Source: Monoraphidium neglectum
Lineage: Eukaryota; Chlorophyta; Chlorophyceae; Sphaeropleales; Selenastraceae
Assembly: GCF_000611645.1 (NCBI RefSeq)
Contig: NW_014013227.1
Location: 5,179 to 21,456, forward strand
Length of the DNA stretch: 16,278 nt
Direction: 5' to 3'
Shown in pieces: positions 7,888-16,278 of the stretch; position 1 is the stretch's first letter; the number at the start of each line of letters is the position of its first letter. The position numbers and the translations under genes were made by a program. The notes below the pieces were generated by a model. The model ran no database searches, was not told the DNA's origin, and saw only the letters and a list, made by a program, of their open reading frames with translations.

Positions 7888-10800
7888 TGCGGGTGTCCCC
7901 GCCAGCCGCTGGCTCCATGTATGCCGCGGCCACCGCAGTCGCGGCCGCTGAGAATGCGGCGGTGAGGGCGCCGGCGGCTGGCTCTTGATCGTAAGACTTG
8001 CGGGCCCGGGGCGCAGAGCGCTCCATGCCTGATGGGGGGAATGCGGGCGAAACATGAGCCGGAAGATCTTGAGGGAATGGGGCAAAGTGCAGCATGACTA
8101 AGTCTACGTTAATGGCTGGAGCGGCAGGGATGTAGGAAGCTTACGTTTGCTGTGTGCACTGTGGCAAATTGGTGCACTGATTTTAAATTTGGTTGCAGCC
8201 ACCGGCAAGGTACTGTGGTCCCTCATCTGGATGGCATCACTCACTGTCAGTCTTGCGCCAGCCGCGCCTGCCGCTCGCCGCAGGCGCCTCCCCAGCCTCC
8301 GCCGCCGCGGCGGCCGCGATGAAGGGCGCCCCGCCCGACTGTGGAGCCGGCGCCGCGCCCCCGCCGCGCCCGCCGCCGGCGAGCGGCGGCAGGGCCGCGC
8401 CGGGCGGGTGCATCGCAGCCGTGCACGCCTGGCCCAGCGAAGCGTCCCCCAGTCCGAGGCTGCGGGCGCGCTTTGCACTCATGAGCTGGCAGGCAGCCGC
8501 CAGCAGAGATCCGGCCTCTGGTAACTGCTCGCCTTCCAGCTGCCACTCATCGTCCAGCTGCAGCTCATCATCACAGCCGCTGAGGATGTCTTTGCCCGCT
8601 GCTGCTGCTGCTGCTGCTGATGCTGCTGCTGCTGCTGCTGCTGGTGCTGCTGCTGAGGCGGAGGCGGCGCCGGCGTCAGCAGCCGCTGCAGTGGCCGCGC
8701 CGTGCGGGTTGAGCAGGCCGCCGAGGGAGCGGATGCCGCTCGCAAGCGCGGCGCCGGGGGTGGAGCTGGCGCTGCCTGTAAAGCGGTGTGCCGTTGGTGG
8801 TGCAGAGGGGAGTTGCTAAGCGGACGATGAGTGACATGGCACCAAAGCTCAAACGGGGGCCATCTTCGATTGGCATGCGCTGCTCGACCGACACATGCAG
8901 ACCTGCAGGCGCAGAGAAATGACGTCACTCTGATGTCATCAGGCATGACTTTTGGGAGCTGGATGTACCTGCACCGCGCGGCCACTCACCCCACTCTGGA
9001 AAGGCGGCCGAGCCTGCCGCCTGCAGCTGCAGCCCCTGCGCCGGCGCAGACGGCAAAGGGCCTGCAACAGAAAGCGAGCCCGATCCGCCGCCGCCGCCGC
9101 CGCCGGCGTTTGAGCCGAAGAGGGCCTGTCGCAGTGCGTCTGGCGCAGCGGCGCCGCTGGCGGCGACGGCGGACGCGAAGGGGCCACGGCTGAGGAAGGT
9201 CTGGGGCAAGTGCAGGATAAAGTGGCACAGAGAAGGCGTTCGGCAGGCGAGAGATGAGTGCCGCGCCAGTGCCACGAGTGCTGTGCAATTAGTGCACCTG
9301 TCACTGCTGTGCGAGTGCCACCTGTCGATGTCTGTCATTTTGAAAACAAGCCAATCAAGATGATTGACACCAGCCCCAATCTCCAAAGCATGACTTCGAA
9401 CCTCTGAACGACAGCTAGCTTCAAGCATTACACACAGGATATCTGAGGTCTCCACCAGCAGAAACTCACCAGGTCGGCTGTGCTCTCGAGCAGGCGCCAG
9501 CCCGGGTGCCCCTCCGCCTTCCACGCTGTAGCCGCGGCCCTGGCCAGCCCCTCTGCGGCGGCCGGCGCCAGCGCGTCCCAAACGCCCGGCGCGGCGCCAG
9601 CGCCAGTGCCGGCGGCGCTTGGGAGGCTCCCCAAAGCCAGGGTGGTGCCGCCTGCGATTGCCAGCGCTGTTAGAGGCGCGGGCCTGCTGCTGCTGCTGCT
9701 GCTGCCGCCGCTGCTGCCGCTGCTGCTGACGTCTGGGCTGTGGACAACGGCGGCCGCGCGGTCAAACAGGGGGGCGCCCTGCCTGGCCGGGAAGAGCAGG
9801 CCGACCGCGGGGCCGCCGAGCGGCGCCACGGGCAGCCAGATGCGCGGCTGTGGTGCGGGCGGTGGCATGCAAGGAGGTTGGGTGGGGTGCTTAGCACATT
9901 GTTTATGGCAAACGGAGGCTGCAAACCTCAAACCCCACTTGCGGCAATCCGCATTGACCAGGCCACCCACCAAGCTGACCAGCTGACGGTTAGAGCAGCT
10001 GCTTCCAGTCAGCGCACCCAGGACTGCCTGGACTGCAGATGCACTCCAATATACCACTGACTAATTCTACCCCCTCCCTGATCCTGTCGAGCCTGCGCAT
10101 GCCTCAACAACCACGAGACACAGCTCACAACACCCCACACACCACACTCTGCTCAGCAGCTTGGCAGGCCCGGCAACAAGCCTCCAAAGTAGGCACCCAG
10201 GAGTCGGCGACGTCACGCCGGGGGCCGCACCTGTTCGTCTTCCTCCACGATGCAGGTGTCTAGGATGGTGTGCAGCTCAGCCAGCTTGTGCTGCAGCTTC
10301 CCCCTCATGTTGAGCACCTTCAGCAGCCGGGGGTGCAGGTCGCCCTCCCTGGACATGACGGCAGGTGACGTCATCGACGGGTTGGCGTGATGTGGGAAGT
10401 GCGCGCCGCGCGCGTGTGTACTGAGAATCAATGCGATGCCTGTTGTCACAGGCGTCTGCCCGGGCGCATTTGGCGCCGGCAAGCTGGGAGCAAACCCAGC
10501 AAAATCGGCCTGCGCACGCCCCAGGCGGCGCGAGCAAGGCTAGACGCGGTGACACGCGGCACATGCAGGGGTGTCGAGCGGACGGAGGGGGCCTTGAACA
10601 GTCACTCACGGGTTGTTGACCGCCGCTTTGACCACCGTGCGCAGGTGGTCGACCGTGACGACCGCATCCAGGGGGCACTCTGGGCCCAGGGCCTCCTCTG
10701 ACCGCGCGTTCTCCTGGGGACGCAGCATGGTGGGGAGGCAGGGGCAGGAGGCGGTGTCGGAGGCGTGCGGGGCGGTCGAATGTATGGAGGCTGGTGGGCG

Positions 10801-13800
10801 CGTGGGTTGAGGTTGTCGGGACGTGCAAAGTGCCAGAGGGACAGCTGACGGATTCGGCCGCAACTTGCAGGGGTGCGCCGCAGCCCTGTGGAAGGCCTCC
10901 GCCCACAGCGCCTGTTCAACCAATTTCGTTTCTCCCAGTGACGCGCGCGGATGCGGCAGGCGACACGCTTTCCGCAGGGAACTTCATAAATCATGTTGAT
11001 GCATATTGCATGTGTGTCGCACCTTGAGCTTGGCTGCGGTGCCGACCCCGATGTATTTGACCACGGTGATGTCAGCGGCCGCCCTGGGGAACGCCTCCTT
11101 CCTGTAGTCATCCAGGGCCCGCTGGCACTTGATCTGAGATCGGGTATCGGAGATCGGAATCCGAAGGGTCACGTATGAGGGATCACGTGGCGACCCGCAA
11201 CGGGGTCTTCGAAGCATGGGTTGTTAAAGTTTTCAATGTGCTGCAGCAATCCCGGGGCTCGTAGGGCTGCTGCAGCTGCCCAGCGGCAGATATGTGGGCT
11301 GCGGGAGCGATGCCGCTCGCTCAACTCCAGGGCTGCATTACAACCCAAGGAGACCCGGCAGTCGCCCACCATGACGCCATGGGGGCGTCAGACGAGCTGC
11401 TTGGACTCACCACGAAGCGCCCCGACAGCGCGGGCATCACACCCTGCAGCGGCACCACGCGCCCGTCCGCGCTGACCACCACCGCCGCCGCGGCCGCGCG
11501 CACTGCCTTGACCCTGGCGCCCCCGAGTGACGTAACCGTGCTGATGGGGCGAGAGGCGCGCAGCCCGGGCAGCTTCGCGCGGCCGGCCTGCGGCGCAAGG
11601 GTAGCCACACAGCAGGATCGGGTGAGTAAACCGTCAGCGCGGTGAGCCCGCCCTCATGCAGGCAAAATGGATATCGGAGTCAAAAGGGGTCGAGCAGCTC
11701 ACCGTCAGAGGCACCAGCACGGCGCCAGTCTCCGGGAGCACCACCCCCGGCCTGTCGCACGCCAGCAGCGGCGCGGCCGCGGCGCCGCCGCCGCCGGCCG
11801 CCGGGCGGCGGCCGGTGGGCGGCGAGTCGTCGTCGCTGGAGCACGTGGGCTGCGGCTGCGAGGCCTGCGCAGACGGCCGGGGTTTGATTTGCGGGTGGGC
11901 GGGGGTGGGTTGAAGGGGGCGAAAAGTCTGACACCTCAGATGAGCCCGCGTGGCTGAGGCTCAGCTGATCATGATAGGATACTCCCATCACCCAGCACGC
12001 AACAAAGCATAGGGTTTTTTTAAATCTAAGGGAAGCAGGGGGGTGAGCGCCATGCTCAAGGCGAAAGCCAGTTCAGATCGCAGGACCAGGGTACGCAAAA
12101 CAGACTGCGAGGCGCGGCGCGGCCCCGCCCGCCCATAGCGACAGATCTGGCAACGCACGCAGCAAGCTTGCGAGCAAGGCGGCAGCCCGTGCGTCGCAGA
12201 CCGACGAGCCGTCCCACCGCCCCACCTTGCTGCCGAGGAGCGTAACCAGGGCGAGGCACGCGCCTGTGTCTGCGTCCTGCAGGGACACCTGGTGATCAAG
12301 TTGTGGGCAATGCATCGAATCAAGAACCCAAGGGGTGCAATTCCGCTGCTGGTTGACAACCCATCGTGGGAAGCTTCCAGGCGGCTGCGGAGCTGCTGGC
12401 TGGCTTGAGTTCTGCCCAGATAACATCCAGCACACAAACCGCGATGTCCCGACCAGGCAAGTCCTCGACCCTGCTGCAACTCCCCACCAGTTGCACAGGC
12501 CGCGCTCGCCCCCGTCCAGCGCCCGCAGGCCACCGGCCCCCACGCATACATGTGAGTCCGCTCACCAGCACGCTGGCGCCGTGCGGCAGCGCCTCTGGTG
12601 CAGCGCCCTCCAGCCTGACTTCGATGTCCGCCCCGCACTTGGCGCACAGGGGCTGAATCATGAGGCAAGATAAACAGCAATACCGGGCAGGCGGGTGAGG
12701 CCGGGGAGGAAAATGCGGCTGCAGGGGCGCTCCACGGAGCCGCAAACAATGCGCGCACACCCGCGCTTTCGATTTGTCAGAACAGTGGGCGAGCGCGGCC
12801 CTCGCACTCCTGCCGCTGCTTTGACTCGCTGATGTTGGGGCCGGTTTGGCGATGACGCTCAGTTCCCGCACCTTCTCATTGGCATACTCGTAATCGAAAT
12901 CATCTCCCTTCTCACACTGCCGAACAGGAGCAAGCAATCAGTGTGTGGCGGGCGTCAGCCGTGTTTGACGCAGCCCTGATGATCCGCTAACGCACGGCGC
13001 CTCACTTCGCGATTGCCCAGCGCCGCAGCAGCTGCGCTGGCGGCGCCGGCGCAGGCCCGAGCGGCAGAGGCGCGCTGCCAAAAATCCTCAAATGCCCCGC
13101 CTCTCGCTCGCGGCCTCGCTCGCGGCTGGTTTGCAACGAGAACGGCACTGCATTTCCGCAAAATCAAGATGCAGGCATGGGCGTGCGTCCACGGCGGGGG
13201 CTGGTCAAACACGGTGGTGTGCGTTTGACCAACCTGCTTGAGGGGATTGTGGCGGCAGAGCACGCATGCCTGGCTGCGACATCCCGGGTATCTGTGTAGC
13301 GCATAGCAATTTGCAAAGTCAGTTGAAAAGGTGCGCAAGGGGGCTGGGGCCGCGCGGTTCTCCGGGGGTGCAGCGGGGCGGTTGCAGGTGGTCGCAACTA
13401 CAGCGCCTAGTGGCTGATCCAGCCGCGCTGCGAGCGGCGATGCCCTCTGCAAATTTCCATACAAAACTCCAGTTCTGAAGCTCAGTCTCGCCTGCAGTCG
13501 TGGCCGAACTCAAGCCTGCGCCCGGCCGCGGCGCGGCCCTGCGACGGCGGGGTGCGGTACATTGGCCGGCAAAGATCGTTCAAGGTGTGTTCGTTGGGCT
13601 TCGGCTGTGCCGCAGGCAGCGCAACCTCCACAGATGGATGAAATGCACTGCCTGATCACCAGAATCCCACCTGTAGCGTCTCCTCTGGCTCTAGGGGGGG
13701 CTTTCCTGCCATCCCAGGTGCTTGGTGGCACACGCCGCAGCAACCCCGGCGGCCGCGGACGACTTCGGGTTCGCACGCGCCTGCAAGCATTTGTATGGTG

Positions 13801-14069
13801 ATGAAATAGATAACGCGCTGCGACCGCGCTCTGTAGGCACCCTCTCCGCGGGGCGTGCGCGCGAGATGAAGCTGATCAACAGCAAAGAGTGAGGGCAACA
13901 CGTTTGTCAATCCCCTGGCCGCGACCGCACTCACCCCCTGAGATGGAAGCCCTTTTAAATTTAGTTGTGGCTCGTGATGTCCACCTGCCTCGACTCGCCT
14001 CGTTTCAGCACGCCTCGGGAGCGCACGTACGGTCCTCTGTGCTTTCGCCTTGCTGTCGCAGGTGACAAA
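6866..14069 (-). CDS. Large multi-exon protein of unknown family, possibly a transcription regulator
   Basis: Exons, 5' to 3': 14069-13985, 13780-13671, 13604-13492, 13147-13006, 12916-12872, 12652-12566, 12288-12226, 11864-11703, 11587-11411, 11133-11023, 10713-10610, 10348-10231, 9847-9470, 9200-8990, 8775-8245, 8028-7666, 7479-6866 (TAG). Every junction is phase-compatible, giving 1,137 residues. All introns are GT-AG except the one after 13492, which must be GC-AG. The first four exons are less certain. The core has CAKCGADIEVRLEG, VLVSLQDADTGACLALV, GARVKAVRAAAAAVVVSADG and ITVVKYIGVGTAAKLK. A short helical segment follows (LHPRLLKVLNMRGKLQHKLA), then low-complexity Ser, Ala and Gln runs. 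The acidic tail DDLVGSLLDAPDLHEM resembles an activation domain. The family is unrecognised. It could also be two genes. Confidence 0.7.
7480..7665 (-). other. Last intron of the large gene
   Basis: Donor GGCGG|GTGAGA and acceptor TTGTAG|GTCC, phase 1 on both sides. The intron has no in-frame stop and its length (186) is a multiple of three, so it could be retained without a frameshift, adding 62 residues. The intron translation is less alanine-rich and lower in GC than its flanks, which is why I treat it as an intron. Confidence 0.65.
7851..7886. repeat. (CTG)12 repeat encoding poly-glutamine
   Basis: Twelve perfect CTG units, read on the minus strand as (CAG)12 within exon 8028-7666, giving 12 Gln followed by Glu-Gln-Gln. 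The frame is fixed by the flanking phase-1 splice sites. Pure triplets of this length are expected to vary in length between strains. Confidence 0.9.
8598..8655. repeat. (GCT)n repeat encoding poly-alanine
   Basis: An interrupted GCT/CTG tract with single-base changes (GAT, GGT). On the minus strand it is CAG-type repeat read in the GCA frame within exon 8775-8245, giving Ala runs broken by Pro and Ser. The competing Gln frame is incompatible with the exon's phase-1 splice sites. Confidence 0.85.
9683..9729. repeat. (CTG)n repeat encoding poly-serine
   Basis: A CTG/CCG tract in exon 9847-9470. The minus strand is read in the AGC frame, giving Ser runs separated by Gly. The exon enters and leaves in phase 0 and is 126 codons long, so this frame is well supported. 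Confidence 0.85.
11893..11909 (+). other. G-quadruplex-type motif in an intron
   Basis: The plus strand reads GGGTGGGCGGGGGTGGG: four G-runs with single-base loops, a very stable type in vitro. It lies in the intron 12225-11865 of the large minus-strand gene, about 28 bp before the acceptor. On the coding strand it is therefore the C-rich pyrimidine tract of that splice site, and the G-rich side is the template strand. Confidence 0.7.
13148..13491 (-). other. Candidate GC-AG intron of the large gene
   Basis: The exon 13604-13492 has coding character (NEHTLNDLCRPMYRTPP), but its frame meets a TGA three codons after CAG|GCGAGA. No GT donor fits well. Using the GC donor leaves phase 2, and the acceptor AATGCAG at 13148 leads in phase 2 into the exon ending at 13006. 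The join creates a Ser codon. GC-AG introns are a minor but known class in algae and plants. Confidence 0.4.
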
Positions 14070-14380
14070 CTGCTTGATTGTTCAGGTTGAAAGGGGATCA
14101 AGATCCTATTTATTTGATCATGACGAGATTCCTTGCTTTGCCGCCGCGCAGCGCTAGCTGGCGGAGAGCTGCTCCAGCTGGTGCCGGCGGGTCGGTCTGG
14201 CCTACTAATGTGGCTCCAACCGCTGCGCAACAATCTCTGGCGAATTGTGCGCCCCATACCACCATGCAGATACACGCGCAGCATGTGATCGTACGCTTTG
14301 CATGCCTTGCACGCCATGCCGTTCCCACCCGTGCGTGAGGGTGCTGATGCTTGCCGATGCTTATGGGTGGGTGTGACTGA

Positions 14381-14391
14381 GGGGGGGGGGG
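14381..14391 (+). repeat. G11 homopolymer
   Basis: Eleven consecutive G on the plus strand, followed by CGGG. It lies in the uncertain 5' part of the large minus-strand gene. Length calls in such runs are error-prone, which can affect reading frames here. Confidence 0.85.
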
Positions 14392-14568
14392 CGGGCTGGG
14401 CCTTGCGTTCAGCTGGCAGTGGCCCTGGTGCATGATTGTTACCAGCGCAATACAGGCCGCAGCCCCTGCGAACCCGGCACCAGCCACCAACCCTGCTGCG
14501 CGCACATTGACCCTGTAAGGCAAGCTTGCCGTCGCAAGGCCTCGCAACTATTGTGCATGCACAAGCCC

Positions 14569-14735
14569 ATGCCCATGCACATGCATACGCCAATGCAAAT
14601 GCATGTGCACGCACGCCCCCGCTCACGCGCGCGCACACGCACGCGCACACGCACGAGCACTTGCACACACAAAACACATCCACACACGCACACACATGCA
14701 GACGCACAAACACACGCACATGCACACACATGTTC
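14569..14735. repeat. Degenerate CA/CG alternating tract
   Basis: About 165 bp of alternating purine-pyrimidine sequence. It starts with CATGCACATGCATACGCCAA, passes through a CG-rich core (CACGCGCGCGCACACGCACG near 14626-14645) and ends in CACACGCACATGCACACACATG. If the candidate first exon at 14773-15006 is real, the tract is in intron 1 of the large gene, just after its donor. Confidence 0.85.
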
Positions 14736-14772
14736 CCAGGCCCCCTTTTCCACTACACCTTTTCCACTTCAC

Positions 14773-15006
14773 CTTGATGCCTTCTGGCACACGACAGCGG
14801 GGTGGAGTCGGGGTGGGGGTTGAAGCGGTGCTGCAGTCTGGGCAAAAGGGAGCAGTGGCACATAGCTGCAACGCCATTGCCGACAAGCCTTGATTGAATT
14901 TTTCATAGTTTGCCTGGGTTAAGAGTCCACGCCAGGCCACATGCAGACGGTTCTGGCGTAGGCGTAGCGCACGCTTTAGATCGTGGCCTCTGCCTGCTGA
15001 GGTCAT
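14773..15006 (-). CDS. Candidate first coding exon of the large gene
   Basis: ATG at 15006 opens a 78-codon frame ending at a good donor, AAG|GTGAAG (phase 0), which matches the phase-0 entry of exon 14069-13985. The peptide starts MTSAGRGHDLKRALRLRQN and includes FCPDCS and a Pro/Thr stretch before the donor. Adding it gives an 18-exon model of 1,215 residues. It is less GC-biased than the other exons, no family is recognised, and the true start could lie elsewhere. Confidence 0.3.
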
Positions 15007-15272
15007 GCAGCCCAGACCGCAATACCCGCCAGGTCAGAGTTTTTGCATAAACCGGTCGAATCGGGGCAGCACGGTTGGGATCAGATCGACTCGATGCAGT
15101 TGGTCGTGCATGGTGCAGCCCCCAAGTGTCTGCCTGCCTGTCTCGCAGAAGCAGCGAAATCTATCAAGAGGATTGCTGCAGGCACTCGTGCATGCCCCGC
15201 CGCCACTCTGTCCCCCAAAGAACGTTGGCTCGCGCGCTCGCGCTGCACCCGACGCGAACCGCCACAGGCCCG
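15007..15272. promoter_or_regulatory. Possible shared promoter of two divergent genes
   Basis: If the minus-strand start at 15006 and the plus-strand start at 15273 are right, only 266 bp separates them, and this stretch must hold both 5' UTRs and promoters. An A/T-rich TTTTTGCATAAA segment occurs near 15040. No canonical TATA box at a convincing distance was seen. A CACAG just before the plus-strand ATG could instead be a splice acceptor of a 5' UTR intron. Confidence 0.25.
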
Positions 15273-16278
15273 ATGGCGCCCGGGCCGCCCGGGCCGCCAG
15301 GCGCCAAGGGGCCTTACGGGGGTCCCCCGTCGGGCGCCTTTCCGGGCGCATTTCCGGGAGCGCCGCCAGGGCACCCCGGCGTGCAGCCGCCTGGGGGCGT
15401 GCCGCCCATGCAGCAGCAGCACCAGCAGCAGCACGCCCCCACTGGCGGGCCCCCAGCAGCCAATGGGTTTGGACCGCCTCGGCCGGTGATGGGCGCAGGG
15501 CTGGGTCCGCCGCGGCCGGCGGCGGGCGGGCCGCCGGGCAGCGGGGGCCCACTGGTGGGGGGTGCGCAGCAGCTGGCGGCGGGGATGCAGGGCATGAGCC
15601 TCGGGGCGCCCCAGGTGGGTTTGGCCGCTTCCGCGGGGTCAAGGCTGCTGCTGCCGGGCCTACTGCGCCTCGGGTCGCTGCAGACAGCATCTTGTTTGCA
15701 TGCGAGCGCGCTTGTGTCATAAGCGGGCATGCAGACGCACCCGCTGCAAGCGGGGTGTCAGCGCCTGCGCATGAGTGGATGTCATTGCCAGGCCATGGTG
15801 CCCATGCAATCTTCTGCGTTTGGGAACGCCTCCGTTGCACAGCTCAAAGCGCCGCCAGCGCGGCCTCAACCTCGAGCGGCAGCGCAAGCGGCAGCGCGGG
15901 GGCAGCCCGGGCGGCAGTGCGAGCAGCAGCGCGACGGGCAGCGCGAGCGGCGGCGCGAGCGGCAGCGCGAGCAGCGGGCAGCACATATTCACAGCACACC
16001 TATTGCGGCAGGGGCAGAGCTGACACAAATCTCTGGGTTTCTGCCGCCCGCGCCTTGACATTGCAATCTGATCACACCGGGATATCTTTCTGCGTGCTGC
16101 CTGCGCGCAGGGGCCGCCTGGCGGCCCGCCGGGCGGCGTGCCAGGCGGCGCGCCGCGTCCAATGGGACCGCCGTCAATCGGACCCCCCGGCGGCGGCTTC
16201 CCGGCCAGCCCGCGGCCGATGGGCCCGCCTGGCGGCGCGGGGCCCCTGGGCCCGCCCGGCGGCGCGCGGCCGGCGGGG
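15273..16278 (+). CDS. Pro/Gly/Gln-rich N-terminus, Sec24-like (partial)
   Basis: Exon 1 runs 15273-15614, from ATG (MAPGPPGPPGAKGPYGGPP) to CCCCAG|GTGGGT, phase 0, 114 codons. Exon 2 begins at 16111 after GCGCGCAG in phase 0 and stays open to the right edge (GPPGGPPGGVPGGAPRPMGP). The sequence is dominated by Pro-Gly-Gly repeats, with a MQQQHQQQH run and the segment LAAGMQGMSLGAPQ. Long disordered Pro/Gly/Gln-rich tails of this kind are typical of Sec24, the cargo-binding subunit of the COPII vesicle coat at the ER, but also of other RNA-binding and cytoskeletal proteins. No diagnostic domain (the Sec24 zinc finger or trunk) is in the window, so the name is tentative. The frame is open upstream to 15075, so the start is the first ATG in good GC context, not proven. 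Confidence 0.55.
15411..15434 (+). repeat. CAG/CAC repeat encoding Gln and His
   Basis: Three CAG, one CAC, three CAG and one CAC codon inside the first exon of the Sec24-like gene. This is the fourth CAG-type coding repeat in the window. Confidence 0.85.
15878..15980 (+). repeat. Degenerate 12-bp minisatellite in an intron
   Basis: Repeated variants of GCGAGCGGCAGC make up about 100 bp between the two exons of the Sec24-like gene. One plus-strand frame would encode a Gly/Ser/Ala repeat (SASGGASGSASSG), but no suitable donor and acceptor surround it, so I treat it as intronic. Confidence 0.7.

Larger units (their letters stand above)
14070..14772 (-). other. Unresolved 5' part of the large gene (probable intron)
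   Basis: No exon here can be supported firmly. If exon 14773-15006 joins directly to exon 14069-13985, both ends are phase 0 and this is a 703-bp intron. Alternatively, extra exons may exist. One acceptor-to-donor pair (CCTTACAG at about 14517 and GCGCTG|GTAACA near 14444) brackets a Cys-rich or hydrophobic segment depending on frame. Frames near 14120-14330 are also open. Transcript data would be needed to choose. Confidence 0.35.

Noticed and set aside
7683..7988. Plus-strand open frames rich in Ala and Cys opposite the large gene
   Set aside because: They are antisense shadows of the GC-rich minus-strand exon 8028-7666 and its CTG repeat, without plausible splice sites.
8193..8819. Plus-strand 208-codon poly-Ala frame
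   Set aside because: Antisense to exon 8775-8245, whose minus-strand frame is supported by matching phase-1 splice junctions on both sides.
8479..8985. Minus-strand poly-Gln frame (long Gln-His run)
   Set aside because: This frame disagrees with the phase of both flanking introns; the Ala frame of the same tract fits.
15034..15840. Minus-strand 268-codon Ala/Pro frame opposite the Sec24-like exon
   Set aside because: The plus strand has a clean start, a donor and a phase-matched second exon; the minus frame is a GC-rich shadow.

Overview
The window looks like nuclear DNA of a green alga (Chlorophyta). Exons are very GC-rich and introns are many and short (about 65-500 bp) with ordinary GT-AG borders. 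Proteins carry long Ala, Gln, Ser and Gly runs, TGTAA-type polyadenylation signals occur near two stop codons, and (CA)n/(GT)n microsatellites are frequent. No bacterial operons, rRNA, tRNA, CRISPR or recognisable transposon were seen. The species cannot be named from the sequence.

Layout. (1) 388-845, plus strand: the last two exons of a gene that enters from the left, ending in a basic tail. The intron before them holds a long (GT)n tract and a long (AC)n tract facing each other. (2) 846-1675: non-coding, with a CA microsatellite. (3) 4046-1676, minus strand: an armadillo-type repeat protein whose last exon is a complete MYND zinc finger. Its 5' part contains a near-perfect 166-bp tandem duplication next to an ambiguous base (N). 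The duplication breaks the reading frame; removing one copy restores a 624-residue protein. (4) 4047-6865: a 2.8-kb stretch with only weak coding candidates. (5) About 14069 (possibly 15006) to 6866, minus strand: one large gene of at least 17 exons. Its exon chain can be followed by matching splice phases. It ends in a low-complexity, acidic region like that of a transcription regulator, but I do not recognise the family. (6) 15273 to the right edge, plus strand: the 5' exons of a Pro/Gly/Gln-rich protein resembling the N-terminal tail of COPII coat subunit Sec24.

The genes do not form an obvious pathway. Genes 5 and 6 may be divergent from a short shared promoter near 15007-15272. The most interesting points are the frame-breaking duplication in the ARM-MYND gene and the large gene in which the same CAG-type repeat is read in all three frames, giving poly-Gln, poly-Ala and poly-Ser in one protein.
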